A stretch of 64,000 nucleotides of DNA from the NCBI GenBank assembly GCA_965204215.1, contig CBDBDZ010000014.1, positions 372,001 through 436,000 on the forward strand, in the 5' to 3' direction. Within the stretch, counting starts at the first letter, position 1. Every line of letters begins with the position of its first letter. This stretch comes from CBDBDZ01 sp965204215 (lineage in GTDB: Bacteria; Pseudomonadota; Gammaproteobacteria; Pseudomonadales; GM7GCV1). Under the pieces are notes generated by a model. It saw only the letters and a list, made by a program, of their open reading frames with translations, was not told the DNA's origin and searched no databases. A program made the translations under genes and the position numbers. Positions 45,342 through 55,026 of this stretch are shown in pieces.

Positions 45342-46355
45342 TCAAAAAAAACGATTCTCTCTCGCTTTTGATAGAACTTTATTGATTATGGATGAAGTGC
45401 TTTCTTCCGCCCCTTTTAGTAAGCGCTGTTGCAAGTTTTTACGCTGTTTGTAGCTAAGTTCTAATACTTTATGTGTTGAAAATTTTTCTTGCAAATATTC
45501 ATCACTGGTTTTAACTTCATCCACCAATTGGTTGTCAAGACACTGTCTGCCAAACCAAATATCGCCATTGGCAATATCATCAATGGCAAGTTGGGGTCTA
45601 AAATGTGATACATGATCTTTAAACAAGCCGTGAATGTCTTCTAAGTCTTCTTTAAATTTGGCGCGGTCTTCGTCTTTATTTTCGCCTAACATGGTTAAGC
45701 TGCGCTTGTATTCTCCTGCGGTATGTTGTTCGTAATCAATATCAAGGCGTTTCAACAATCTATTAAAGTTTGGAATTTGACCAATGACACCGATAGAACC
45801 AAGAATAGCAAAAGGTGCGGCAATAATTTTATCGGCCACTACTGCCATCATATAACCGCCGCTAGCAGCTACCTTATCGACTGCTATTGTTAAAGGTATT
45901 TCAGCTTGCTTGATTCGATGTAACTGACTAGCGGCTAAACCATAGCCATGTACCACTCCTCCTGGGCTTTCAAGACGTACTAAAACTTCGTCATCTTTGT
46001 TAGCAATGCTTAGCATTGCAGTAATCTCTTCTCTTAATTGAGTGGTTGCGCTGGCTTCAATATCTCCTTTAAAGTTGAGAACAAACAAGCGGTTTTGAGG
46101 CTCTTTTTTGTATTTTTTGTCTAGCTCTTTTTGCTGTTTTTTCCAGTTTTTCTTTTCCTCATCACTAGCGGTGCTTTCCAGCAACTCGTTGGTGATTTCT
46201 TTAATACGCTTGCTCAAGTCTTTAATTTCCAATTGACCTTGTTCCATTTTGGTTTTTTCTTTACTGCCAAGAATCATACCCACTACAAGCATAATGGCAA
46301 TAAGTAGAGTGACTGTTTTGGCTAGGAATAAGCCGTATTCTGCTAAAAATTCCAT
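45342..46355 (-). CDS. sohB: Inner-membrane S49 protease SohB
   Basis: This 337-residue protein has an N-terminal membrane anchor (TVTLLIAIMLVVGMIL), a charged Lys/Glu-rich spacer, and a SppA-type protease domain. The nucleophile Ser is in DKVAASGGYMMAV and the general-base Lys in AGEYKRSLTMLGE. SohB is a periplasm-facing protease related to signal-peptide peptidase. It starts 6 bp after fur ends, so the two may be co-transcribed. It is convergent with uup. Confidence 0.92.
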   Translation of the reverse strand: MEFLAEYGLFLAKTVTLLIAIMLVVGMILGSKEKTKMEQGQLEIKDLSKRIKEITNELLESTASDEEKKNWKKQQKELDKKYKKEPQNRLFVLNFKGDIEASATTQLREEITAMLSIANKDDEVLVRLESPGGVVHGYGLAASQLHRIKQAEIPLTIAVDKVAASGGYMMAVVADKIIAAPFAILGSIGVIGQIPNFNRLLKRLDIDYEQHTAGEYKRSLTMLGENKDEDRAKFKEDLEDIHGLFKDHVSHFRPQLAIDDIANGDIWFGRQCLDNQLVDEVKTSDEYLQEKFSTHKVLELSYKQRKNLQQRLLKGAEESTSSIINKVLSKARENRFF

Positions 46356-46361
46356 GAGAAA

Positions 46362-46778
46362 TTAAGTATTATTTTGGGTTGGTTTGGGCTTAACATAAAG
46401 CGTTAAGGTATGGTCGACAATTTCGTAGCCATATTGTTCGGCGACTTGGTGTTGTAATTGTTCGATAGTTTCATTATTGAATTCAATGATATTACCTGTT
46501 TCTACGCAAACCATATGATCGTGATGAACACCATTGTCCAATTCGTATACAGAGCGTCCTCCTTCAAATTGGTGACGCAACACTAAACCTGCGGTTTCAA
46601 ATTGAGTTAATACTCGGTAAATGGTAGCTAAGCCAATGGTTTCGTTTTCTTCCAATAAAATTTGATAAATTTCTTCGGCACTGAGGTGGTTATTATTGTT
46701 TTCTAATATGGTCAATATACGCGCACGAGGAATGGTTACCTTTAAACCTGCGCGTTTAAGTTCCTGTGTATTGTTCAC
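46362..46778 (-). CDS. fur: Ferric uptake regulator Fur
   Basis: The 138-residue protein has a winged helix (LKVTIPRARILTILE, then LATIYRVLTQFETAGLV) and the metal-binding HHDHMVCVETGNIIEF. Fur with Fe2+ represses iron-uptake genes. The Cys pair of E. coli Fur (CLDC) is reduced to one Cys here (CVET), as in several other gammaproteobacterial Fur proteins. I see no clear Fur box upstream, so autoregulation is not evident. Confidence 0.95.
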   Translation of the reverse strand: MNNTQELKRAGLKVTIPRARILTILENNNNHLSAEEIYQILLEENETIGLATIYRVLTQFETAGLVLRHQFEGGRSVYELDNGVHHDHMVCVETGNIIEFNNETIEQLQHQVAEQYGYEIVDHTLTLYVKPKPTQNNT

Positions 46779-46888
46779 GTTTTAAATAAGGTTACAAGTA
46801 AATTATAAAAATGGAATTATACCAATAAATTATAGCGGTGGGAGTTAGATACAAGTCTGACACCCAATATTGTGAGACCTTATATGCT

Positions 46889-48031
46889 TTAGTGAAGCAG
46901 TACTTGAGCTTGAACGCCAATTCCTTCTTCTCTACCAATAAATCCTAATTTTTCGGTGGTAGTGGCTTTAACACTTACATGACTTACATCTACGCCTAAA
47001 TCATTGGCAATATTATTGATCATTGCCTGCTTGTAAGGAAGTAATTTAGGGGCTTGTGCCATAATGGTAATGTCGATATTCCCTACAGTGTAGCCTTTCT
47101 TTTGAATCATCTTATTGACGGCTTTTAGTAGCTCTCTACTGTTGGCGTTGTGCCACTTGACATCGGTGTCAGGGAAGTGCTGGCCGATATCGCCCAAGGC
47201 TAACGCGCCTAATATGGCATCACATAAAGCGTGCAATAACACATCGCCGTCTGAATGTGCTTTTATTGCACGATGGTAAGGGATGCTAACGCCACCTAGC
47301 ACAAAACCACTACCTTCGGTAAAGGCATGAACATCAAAGCCGCTACCAATGCGTATTGACAGTGGGTTGGTTTGTAACTGGTTCATAGTTATATCCTTCG
47401 GGTAAGTAATTTTTATGTTATTTGCAGTGCCTTCTATTAAATCCACTTCGTGACCAGCTAATTCCATAGCGCTTGCTTCATCGCTGATTTTCTCTAATTC
47501 AGCATGTGAGAGAGCTGCATATAAGTGTTTGATAGGAAATACTTGAGGGGTTTGAGCCTGCCATAACTCGTCTCTATTCAGGGTGCGTTGAATATGTTTG
47601 TCAGCATTAGATTGTTTAATAGTATCCACCACTGGTGTGGCTAAAATTGCTCCCCTCTGTGTTGTTACTACATGATCTATTAGCTGTTTAACAGGTTGGT
47701 GTTCAATAAAAGGGCGCGCTGCATCGTGAACCAAAACCCAATCATTCTCAAAACCTTTTTGAACTAACCATTGCAGTGCATTGAAGACAGATTTTGCTCG
47801 ACAATTTCCCCCTGTCACAAGGTTACAATTTTGTGGCAATGGTGTTGATGTTATTAATTTGTCGTCATTGTGGTGAGCAATGACACAATGCTCGACGAAA
47901 CCAGACAATAATTCAGCACATTGTTGCAATAATGTCTTGCCATTAGGCAGTTTTAAATGCTGCTTGGGAATATCTGTTTGGGTTCTTGCGCCGATTCCAG
48001 CGGCGGGAATAATGGCATGAAAAGTTGTCAT
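46889..48031 (-). CDS. ispDF: Bifunctional IspD-IspF of the MEP isoprenoid pathway
   Basis: This 380-residue fusion carries out two steps of isoprenoid precursor synthesis. Residues 1 to about 220 are IspD (cytidylyltransferase): PAAGIGARTQTDIPKQHL, VLVHDAARPFI and NRDELWQAQTPQVF. Residues from about 224 are IspF (cyclase): SIRIGSGFDVHAF, KAHSDGDVLLHALCDAILGA and VKATTTEKLGFIGR. The linker is very short and no stop separates the halves. Fusion is usual in alpha- and epsilonproteobacteria, while most gammaproteobacteria keep adjacent separate genes. The ftsB neighbour is the usual gamma context. Confidence 0.95.
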   Translation of the reverse strand: MTTFHAIIPAAGIGARTQTDIPKQHLKLPNGKTLLQQCAELLSGFVEHCVIAHHNDDKLITSTPLPQNCNLVTGGNCRAKSVFNALQWLVQKGFENDWVLVHDAARPFIEHQPVKQLIDHVVTTQRGAILATPVVDTIKQSNADKHIQRTLNRDELWQAQTPQVFPIKHLYAALSHAELEKISDEASAMELAGHEVDLIEGTANNIKITYPKDITMNQLQTNPLSIRIGSGFDVHAFTEGSGFVLGGVSIPYHRAIKAHSDGDVLLHALCDAILGALALGDIGQHFPDTDVKWHNANSRELLKAVNKMIQKKGYTVGNIDITIMAQAPKLLPYKQAMINNIANDLGVDVSHVSVKATTTEKLGFIGREEGIGVQAQVLLH

Positions 48032-48032
48032 G

Positions 48033-48323
48033 CTAAGGTGTTTCCGTGAGAGTAGAAGGTATTAACTGATAAAAAGTTTCATTTTTCCCGACCATACCTA
48101 GCTCTTCTCTGGCTCGTTCAATAATTGCCTCATCATCTTCTTTTAATGCCTTGATGGCTTGAATCAGCTTTTTGTTTTCTTGGGCTAATTGTTGATTAGT
48201 GGCTTTTTGCTGTTCGATTTTTTGCTTTAATTGGTGCAATTCTTCATAGCTGCCTTCGCTGAACCAAAGCCGGATTTGTAACCCGAGAATTACCATAATA
48301 AGAATAGCCAGTATCCAGTGCAT
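48033..48323 (-). CDS. ftsB: Cell-division protein FtsB
   Basis: This 96-residue bitopic protein has a short cytoplasmic N-terminus and one membrane helix (ILAILIMVILGLQIRLWF), then a periplasmic coiled coil of about 40 residues and the conserved EERAREELGMV-like end (IIERAREELGMVGKNE). FtsB joins FtsL and FtsQ in the divisome. It is one base before ispDF, the common arrangement. Confidence 0.92.
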   Translation of the reverse strand: MHWILAILIMVILGLQIRLWFSEGSYEELHQLKQKIEQQKATNQQLAQENKKLIQAIKALKEDDEAIIERAREELGMVGKNETFYQLIPSTLTETP

Positions 48324-48332
48324 TTAGTCGTT

Positions 48333-48953
48333 TTAGTGGTAACGTGCAACTAATTTGTCGTATAACTGCTCCACAAAATTGGCGCTACCAGCATCCAATT
48401 GAGCAAGAATTTCAACCAAATGTTCATTATCTTCCTTACCGTGCCACTGTTTGCGATATGTGCCTTGTTGGTAGCCATTTTCTTGACGAAACCGATTGAG
48501 AATATTTTTACCCACATAGGCTTTAAAGAGCGCGTCCATATCCATGCTCATAGCATTCATTAGTACTGCAAAACTTAAGGGGTTGAACTGTTGGTGTAGC
48601 AAAATATCGCAAGCAAAATGTTCAATTAATTTGCGAAAGTCTTCTGTACTCTTTTCAGCCACTTTAAACCCGCTTTCTATTTCGCCAATAATTGCTTCGT
48701 AGGTGTCAAAACGCATTAGTAAATCACTTAAACCAAAGTGCCAGATATCAATTAATTCCAAGGCTACTTGTTCTTTGTCGCAATGATGTTGTTTCCACCA
48801 TTTCCAACCGTAGTGATCAAGCATTTCGGCACATTCTGTCCATATTGCACGGTACCATTCAAATCCCTGGTTGCGCCAATCATCATTGACAATCTTGTTC
48901 ATTTCGTCCTGTAATTCAAGCATGATTTGTAGTTGTTGTTTCATAGGTCTCAT
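48333..48953 (-). CDS. Dimeric all-alpha dUTP diphosphatase
   Basis: This 206-residue protein of the dimeric dUTPase class (MazG-like, not the trimeric Dut fold) shows metal-binding EExxD-type helices: WYRAIWTECAEMLDHYGWKWW and ALELIDIWHFGLSD. It hydrolyses dUTP (and dUDP in this class) to keep uracil out of DNA and feed thymidylate synthesis. This class is scattered among bacteria and occurs in trypanosomes and phages. It lies 9 bp before ftsB on the same strand. Confidence 0.88.
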   Translation of the reverse strand: MRPMKQQLQIMLELQDEMNKIVNDDWRNQGFEWYRAIWTECAEMLDHYGWKWWKQHHCDKEQVALELIDIWHFGLSDLLMRFDTYEAIIGEIESGFKVAEKSTEDFRKLIEHFACDILLHQQFNPLSFAVLMNAMSMDMDALFKAYVGKNILNRFRQENGYQQGTYRKQWHGKEDNEHLVEILAQLDAGSANFVEQLYDKLVARYH

Positions 48954-48956
48954 TAT

Positions 48957-48998
48957 CCCAAATTATGCATTGGAAATCTATTACATACAATAATGACT
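48957..48998. repeat. 42-bp copy of an arm of the right-end inverted-repeat element
   Basis: Forty of 42 bases match 63637-63678 inside the small element near the right edge. Here it is a solo piece in the 52-bp gap between the dUTPase start and the hemW stop, without the opposite arm. It is probably the remains of the same kind of palindromic repeat. Confidence 0.8.
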
Positions 48999-49005
48999 GT
49001 ACCCA

Positions 49006-50145
49006 TTAATCAATCGCCATAATGGCTTCGTTTTGGAAATTGATGCCAAGATGAGTTGGAATGACTGTATTATTTTTGATGGATATAAAATTTTGATTTT
49101 GTAATGTTTGCATGGAGTTGGTAACCTCGGAAAGGCTTAACCCTGTTCTTTGGGTACAGTGTTGAAGCTTAAAACCATTGATAAGACGCAAGGCGTTGAG
49201 TAAATAGTCAGATAAAATATTGTTATTAATAACCTGTGTTTGATTTACAGCCTGTTGATTTTGCATATAACCAGTTGGTTGTTTACGCTTACTAAAGCGC
49301 AAAATAGTCATAAGCTCATTGTTGATGGTACTAATTTTACTGTGCGCTCCTGCGCCAATACCTAAATAGTCGCCATATTGCCAGTAATTGATATTGTGCT
49401 TGCATTGTTGATTTGGTTTGCTATATGCAGAAATTTCGTAACGATTAAAACCATTTGCTTTCAATAGTTGCTTACCTACTTGATCGAAACTGTCAATAAG
49501 CGTCTCAGTAGGTAGCACTGGTGGTTTGGAGTAAAAAGTAGTGTTAGGCTCTATAGTTAGCTCATACCAGGAAATATGCTGAACCTGTAAATCTATTGCT
49601 TGTTGTATATCAGCTATTGATTGCTCATAACTTTGGTTGGGCAATCCTGTCATTAAATCAATATTAATATTATCAAAACCTGCATTTTGAGCCTGTTCAA
49701 CTGCCAGTATTGCATCATCGCTATTGTGAATGCGCCCTAAACGCTTCAATAATTCATTTTGAAAACTTTGTACACCTATGGATAGGCGATTAATTCCAGA
49801 TAGTCTGTAGTCATAAAATTTATGGCGTTCCAAACTGCTGGGGTTGGCTTCTAAAGTGATTTCACAGTTTGAAGCAACTGAAAAATGTTTAAAGGCATTA
49901 TTTAATATTTCATGAATAGCCTCTGCGTTGAATAAGCTGGGGGTGCCGCCGCCAAAGAAAATGCTTTGGATACATTTACCTTCAATGAAATGCAAACTTT
50001 GCTGAATATCGCTGACCAGTGCGTTGACATAATCATATTCCGGAATCGTTGTGGTTTCATGAGAGTTAAAATCGCAATATGGGCATTTACGTTCGCACCA
50101 TGGAATGTGGATGTATAAAGATAATGGGATGTTTGTGGTGACCAT
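49006..50145 (-). CDS. hemW: Radical-SAM haem chaperone HemW
   Basis: This 379-residue protein has the radical-SAM motif CERKCPYC near the N-terminus, GGGTPSLF for S-adenosylmethionine binding, and CKHNINYWQYGDYLGIGAGAHS with the HNxxYW haem-binding signature that separates HemW from coproporphyrinogen dehydrogenase HemN. HemW delivers haem to respiratory proteins. Length is normal. Confidence 0.92.
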   Translation of the reverse strand: MVTTNIPLSLYIHIPWCERKCPYCDFNSHETTTIPEYDYVNALVSDIQQSLHFIEGKCIQSIFFGGGTPSLFNAEAIHEILNNAFKHFSVASNCEITLEANPSSLERHKFYDYRLSGINRLSIGVQSFQNELLKRLGRIHNSDDAILAVEQAQNAGFDNINIDLMTGLPNQSYEQSIADIQQAIDLQVQHISWYELTIEPNTTFYSKPPVLPTETLIDSFDQVGKQLLKANGFNRYEISAYSKPNQQCKHNINYWQYGDYLGIGAGAHSKISTINNELMTILRFSKRKQPTGYMQNQQAVNQTQVINNNILSDYLLNALRLINGFKLQHCTQRTGLSLSEVTNSMQTLQNQNFISIKNNTVIPTHLGINFQNEAIMAID

Positions 50146-50302
50146 TTAGTAAGTATAAATTATAGAAATTAACTAACGTATTAGCTATATCTTGTGAAAG
50201 TAAAAAAACTGAATTAATATTATTGCTTTATTAATTTGGCATGAAATTACGCAGGAACGATATTTTATCGTCAGGTTAGATAGTTACTAACAGTAATGAG
50301 AA

Positions 50303-52735
50303 ATGAGCAATAATTTTAGGTCCAATGCACGAGTCGTTATTATTGGTGGGGGCATTGCAGGGTGCTCAACCCTATATCACCTGGCAGAACTGGGTTGGAC
50401 TGATAGCATACTGGTTGAGCGCGATGAATTAACCTCTGGTTCTACATGGCATGCCGCTGCTCAAGTTACCCAATTTGGAGGCACGCAAACCATGTTGGCG
50501 CTAAAGCAGCATAGCATTAAGCTCTACCAAAAATTGGCCGAAGACGAGCTTCACCCTTTTTACCATTATATTACTGGCGGTATGCGTACGGCTTATACCC
50601 AGGAGCATATTGATATTTATCAACATCATATTTCCATGGCTAAGGGCATGGGTATTGATATGGAGTTTATTGATGGAGCAGAGACATTAAAGCGGCACCC
50701 TATGTTGCGCGGAGATGATATATTAGGGGCTTGGTGGGATCCGCTTGATGGTTATGTGGACCCATCGGGCTTAACCTTTGCATTGGCACGTCACGCAAGG
50801 GCCATGGGTGCAACCGTATCGCGGTTTAATCCAGTGTTTAATATTAGCAAAAAAACCAATGGAGAGTTTATTGTTCATACTCAAAAAGGTGATATTACCT
50901 GCGAAAAGGTAGTCAATGCGGCAGGTTATCGAGTCAATGAAGTGGGGGCAATGCTTGGGGCGACTCACCCTGTAACCTCGATGGAGCATATGTTTTTTCT
51001 TACTGATAATATTCCTGCTATCGAAGCATTAGATTTTCAAGTACCTGTCATTCGAGACCCAAAAGATGATTTTTATTCACGTCAAGAAAAAAAGGGTTTA
51101 TTAGTGGGTATTTATGAGCAGGGTTGCAAAACCTTTGGCATGGATGGTATCGACCCGAATTTTACCAAAGAATTATGCCCATCTGACCTGGACAGATGTC
51201 TGGATAATATGGAAGGTATATTTGAACGCATGCCTTGCTTAACTGAAACCGGAATTCATACTGTCATCAATGGACCCATTACTTATACCATAGATGGCCT
51301 GCCGCTGGTAGGTAAAATACCAGGACTGCAAAATGGGTACTGTATTATCGGGCTTCGAGCAGGAATAGGTGAAGGTGGTGGACATGGTAAAGTTCTGGCA
51401 GAAATTATTGTCGACGGTCAAAGCGAATGGGATGCATGGTGTTTAGACCCTAGACGCTTTACAAGTTGGGCGAATACTGAACATACCTGTTTAAAAGCTG
51501 TTGAAGATTATCAAAATGAATTTCATTACCATCTGCCTCACGAATTTAGGCCGGCTGCAAGGTTGGCACGAACAACACCTTTGTATTCAAAACTCATACA
51601 GGAAAAAGCTGCATGGGGTACAGTCAATGGCTGGGAACGAGCATCATTTTTTAAACCTGATGACAATTTTGTAGACGAACCTGGGTTCCGATTTAATGCA
51701 ACTAAATCGATAGTGGCACAAGAAGTTTTGCATTTACAACAGCATGTTGGGCTAATGGAAGTGTCGGGCTTTAACCGCTATGACATTAAAGGCGAAGGTG
51801 CCGCTGAATTTCTTGATAATTTAATTTGTGGTACTTTACCAAACAAAGCAGGTAAGGTTAATTTATGTTACTTACTCAATGAAAAAGGGCGGGTAATCGC
51901 CGAAGCCACCATTGCCAAATTGGGCGAAAGTCATTTTTGGTATGGTTCGGCAGCTGCCAGTGAATGGCATGATTTAGACTGGTTGAATCAACACAAACCG
52001 CAAACAGTGACTATTGGTGAATTAACGTCTGCCTATACCATATTGGTGCTAGCAGGTCCTAAGACTAGACCATTGTTACAGCAACTCTCACCTAGAACTA
52101 GCATGTCGCAGCAAGCCTTTGGCTGGATGCAGTCCAGGTCTATTTTTATAGGGCATGCTAACATTATTGCAATGAGTGTTAGCTTTTCAGGTGAACAGGC
52201 TTTTGAGTTGCATATTCCCAACGAGCAACTTTTTTTAGTCTATCAATTATTGCGTGAAACAGGTGAAAATTTTAATTTGGGTTTGTTTGGCTTATACGCT
52301 ACCGAGTCAATGCGTCTGGAAAAAGGTTACCGCCATTGGAAGGCGGATTTAATTGATGAGCATGATCCATTCGAACATGGACTAGACAGGTTTGTTAAAA
52401 TGGATAAAGCGAACTTTATCGGCAAAGATGCTTTGTTACAAAGAAAAGAGCCAAAACGTCAATTCGTGGTAATGCAAGTTGATTGCGATATTGCCAGCGC
52501 ACATGGTGGTGCCAGTGTTTATCACAATAATCGGCTAGTCGGAAGTGTTACTTCTGGAGGCTATGGCTTTCGGGTAGAAAAAAATATAGCCTATGGGTTT
52601 GTTGAAGCCAGTTTGAATCAGCCAGGTAGGGTTTTGAGCATTGATATTATTGGTAAACAATACCCCGCTATCATTATAGAAGAATGTCAATACGACCCAG
52701 AAAACCGTTTACCAAGAGGGCTTGTTGATGTCTGA
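50303..52735 (+). CDS. Dimethylglycine/sarcosine dehydrogenase-like flavoprotein with GcvT domain
   Basis: The 810-residue two-part enzyme begins with an FAD-binding amine oxidase domain: VVIIGGGIAGCSTLYHLAE and the SGSTWHAA motif whose His binds FAD covalently in dimethylglycine and sarcosine dehydrogenases. A folate-binding GcvT aminomethyltransferase domain follows from about residue 430 (MEVSGFNRYDIKGEGAAEF, RLEKGYRHW). Such enzymes oxidise N-methyl groups and pass the one-carbon unit to tetrahydrofolate. The exact substrate is unknown. The MttB-type gene overlaps its end by 8 bp, so both probably serve methylated-amine use. A short palindrome, cgata-ttt-tatcg, lies 33 bp upstream. Confidence 0.88.
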   Translation: MSNNFRSNARVVIIGGGIAGCSTLYHLAELGWTDSILVERDELTSGSTWHAAAQVTQFGGTQTMLALKQHSIKLYQKLAEDELHPFYHYITGGMRTAYTQEHIDIYQHHISMAKGMGIDMEFIDGAETLKRHPMLRGDDILGAWWDPLDGYVDPSGLTFALARHARAMGATVSRFNPVFNISKKTNGEFIVHTQKGDITCEKVVNAAGYRVNEVGAMLGATHPVTSMEHMFFLTDNIPAIEALDFQVPVIRDPKDDFYSRQEKKGLLVGIYEQGCKTFGMDGIDPNFTKELCPSDLDRCLDNMEGIFERMPCLTETGIHTVINGPITYTIDGLPLVGKIPGLQNGYCIIGLRAGIGEGGGHGKVLAEIIVDGQSEWDAWCLDPRRFTSWANTEHTCLKAVEDYQNEFHYHLPHEFRPAARLARTTPLYSKLIQEKAAWGTVNGWERASFFKPDDNFVDEPGFRFNATKSIVAQEVLHLQQHVGLMEVSGFNRYDIKGEGAAEFLDNLICGTLPNKAGKVNLCYLLNEKGRVIAEATIAKLGESHFWYGSAAASEWHDLDWLNQHKPQTVTIGELTSAYTILVLAGPKTRPLLQQLSPRTSMSQQAFGWMQSRSIFIGHANIIAMSVSFSGEQAFELHIPNEQLFLVYQLLRETGENFNLGLFGLYATESMRLEKGYRHWKADLIDEHDPFEHGLDRFVKMDKANFIGKDALLQRKEPKRQFVVMQVDCDIASAHGGASVYHNNRLVGSVTSGGYGFRVEKNIAYGFVEASLNQPGRVLSIDIIGKQYPAIIIEECQYDPENRLPRGLVDV

Positions 52736-54272
52736 GTCAAGAATTCGAAAAGGCAGGCGTAAAGGTATTAGCCCGCGCGAAGCAAAAAGGCTGGAACGCA
52801 GTAAACCTCCTGTTGTTAACCCTTGCCCACCTGGTGCTATTGGTGGCCAATATCGGCCTTTGATCGAGAGTCAAATACAGGATATTTATCGCACGGCATT
52901 GCGTATTTTAAATGAGATAGGTATGGGTGAAGTTCCCGATGTACTTATGCAACAGGCACTATCTAAAGGGGCGACACAAAATGAGCGCGGACGATTGTGT
53001 TTTTCTAATACCATGGTAGAACACTATATTGATAAAGCTTGCAAAACCTTTATCTATTACGGTCAAAACAGTAAATATGATTTTGAAGTGGGGAAGGATA
53101 GGGTATATTACGGCACAGGTGGCGCAGCCGTTCAGACACTTGATATAGACTCTCAACAATATCGTCCATCAACCCTGGAAGATCTGGATGGCTTTACCCG
53201 AACCATAGACACTTTAGATAATGTTAGTTGGTTTACACGCTGTTGTGTTGCCACTGATTTGCCTGATAATTTTGATTTGGATGTCAATACAGCATATTTA
53301 TTGGCAAACCGTACACAAAAACCAGTAGGTACAAGTTTTACTATTGCGGAACATGTCGACCCCATTATTGATATGTTTGACTGTATTTTGGGAGGTGAAG
53401 GTAAATTCAAAACTAAGCCTTTTTGCAAGGCGCATATATCACCTGTAATTTCACCATTGCGTTTTGGTGAAGATGCGGTGTTGGTCGCTATCGAATGCAT
53501 GAAGCGCGGAGTACCCATTAATAACATTGTAGCAGCACAATCAGGCGCAACATCGCCAGCTACCATTGCTGGTATGCTAGCGTCAACCTTGGCAGAAACC
53601 TTGGCAGCATTGCTGATGGTCAATGTGTTTGAAGAAGGTTATCCCATGATATTCTCCAACTGGCCGTTGGTTATTGACTTGCGTTCTGGCGCTTTTGCTG
53701 GCGGTGGTGGGGAAGTCACTTTATTAAATGCTGCATCGGCGCAGCTGTCCAATTGGTTAGGATTGCCCTCGGGTGCGGCATCTTCTATGAGTGATGCCAA
53801 AGCGGTAGATGCGCAAATGGGGCTGGAAAAAGCACTGTCTTCACTGGGTGTTGGGTTGGCAGGTTGTAATATGATTTATGAGTCGTCAGGCATGATGGCG
53901 AGTTTATTAGGCGCATCTTATGAAGCCTTTGTGATAGACAACGAAATGCTATCGCATGTTCATCGCATTTTGCGCGGTATTGAAGTCAATGAAGAAACTC
54001 TGGCATTTGATGTGATTCGCAATTCAGTCTACGGAGAAGGGCATTTTCTCGGGGCTTCGGAAACTTATGAAGTGATGATGAGAGAGTATTACTACCCAAG
54101 TCTTAGTGATCGTCTTGAACCGCGAACATGGAAAGAAATGGGCGCGAAAGATATGTGGGCAAAGGCCAATCAAAAAGCCAGAGAAATTTTGGCAACACAT
54201 CAGCCGAGTTATATCAATCAAACAACAGATAGCAAAATTCGCACTCAATTTAATATATTAGCTAAACGCTAG
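52728..54272 (+). CDS. MttB-superfamily methyltransferase, non-pyrrolysine
   Basis: This 514-residue protein of the trimethylamine methyltransferase (MttB) superfamily has PPGAIGGQYRPL near the start, the central TGGAAVQTLD and the GAASSMSDAKAVDAQMGLEKA block. True MttB reads an internal UAG as pyrrolysine; here the frame is sense throughout, as in MtgB-like glycine betaine or other quaternary-amine methyltransferases. ATG at 52728 overlaps the dehydrogenase gene; an in-frame TTG lies two codons upstream. No corrinoid protein gene is nearby in the window, so the methyl acceptor is open. Confidence 0.87.
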   Translation: MSESRIRKGRRKGISPREAKRLERSKPPVVNPCPPGAIGGQYRPLIESQIQDIYRTALRILNEIGMGEVPDVLMQQALSKGATQNERGRLCFSNTMVEHYIDKACKTFIYYGQNSKYDFEVGKDRVYYGTGGAAVQTLDIDSQQYRPSTLEDLDGFTRTIDTLDNVSWFTRCCVATDLPDNFDLDVNTAYLLANRTQKPVGTSFTIAEHVDPIIDMFDCILGGEGKFKTKPFCKAHISPVISPLRFGEDAVLVAIECMKRGVPINNIVAAQSGATSPATIAGMLASTLAETLAALLMVNVFEEGYPMIFSNWPLVIDLRSGAFAGGGGEVTLLNAASAQLSNWLGLPSGAASSMSDAKAVDAQMGLEKALSSLGVGLAGCNMIYESSGMMASLLGASYEAFVIDNEMLSHVHRILRGIEVNEETLAFDVIRNSVYGEGHFLGASETYEVMMREYYYPSLSDRLEPRTWKEMGAKDMWAKANQKAREILATHQPSYINQTTDSKIRTQFNILAKR

Positions 54273-54278
54273 GCTTAT

Positions 54279-54914
54279 ATGTCTGATATTTCTGCAATAC
54301 ATAATTTTTTAAAAACACCTACACCAACGCAGTGGATAGAACAGGCGATCCAGCCGAAAAATTTATCCATTTTGCTAATTGACCATGCCAATTGCGAGAA
54401 GAAAGCAGCGTCAACAGCACTGAATTTAATGTATCGCTATACTGATAATTTTGTACTTTTAAATAAAATGTCACGCCTTGCCAGAGAAGAACTCAGGCAT
54501 TTTGAGCAAGTCGTCAAAATTATGCAACAACGGGCTATTGAATATAACTACATCAGTGCTTCACGTTACGCTGAAGCCATGCGCAAACAAGTCAGGAAAG
54601 CAGAACCCAACCGTTTAATCGATACCTTAATTGTAGGGGCAATTATAGAAGCGCGTTCTTGCGAGCGTTTTCATTCTCTGGCGCCCGAACTTGATAATGA
54701 ATTGTCCGAATTTTATACATCACTGTTAAAGTCAGAAGCCAGACATTTCACCGACTATTTGAGACTAGCCGAGACAGTTGATAAAACGAAAAATATAGAG
54801 GATAGGGTTGAATTATTTTTACAGCTGGATAGCGAGTTAATTAATACCAAAGATACAGAGTTTCGCTTTCATAGTGGGGTAATCCTCCCAATAATTCGGA
54901 GTCTTGATAAGTAG
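54279..54914 (+). CDS. miaE: tRNA-(ms2io6A37) hydroxylase MiaE
   Basis: This 211-residue diiron enzyme hydroxylates the modified adenosine at position 37 of tRNAs. Ferritin-like iron ligands are visible in LIDHANCEKKAAS, LAREELRHFEQV, IEARSCERFH and SEARHFTDYL. It is 6 bp after the MttB-like gene; the functional link, if any, is unclear and the grouping may be positional. Length is normal. Confidence 0.93.
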   Translation: MSDISAIHNFLKTPTPTQWIEQAIQPKNLSILLIDHANCEKKAASTALNLMYRYTDNFVLLNKMSRLAREELRHFEQVVKIMQQRAIEYNYISASRYAEAMRKQVRKAEPNRLIDTLIVGAIIEARSCERFHSLAPELDNELSEFYTSLLKSEARHFTDYLRLAETVDKTKNIEDRVELFLQLDSELINTKDTEFRFHSGVILPIIRSLDK

Positions 54915-55026
54915 AGTTTTATCATTAATTATGCGAGTATATTCTTATGAAAAAATCACGATTTACCGATTAACCTGATGGACAATCCTGATTTACACAT
55001 GAGTTTTTTAGGGGAAGTGTGAGCTA

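Noticed and set aside
46779..46888. A Fur box upstream of fur
   Set aside because: No match to the gataat-type palindrome is visible.
50146..50302. A glycine-type riboswitch before the GcvT-domain gene
   Set aside because: The gap is short and I see no conserved aptamer core, only a small palindrome.
52728..54272. Pyrrolysine-containing MttB
   Set aside because: The frame has no internal UAG; the protein is a non-pyrrolysine member of the superfamily.
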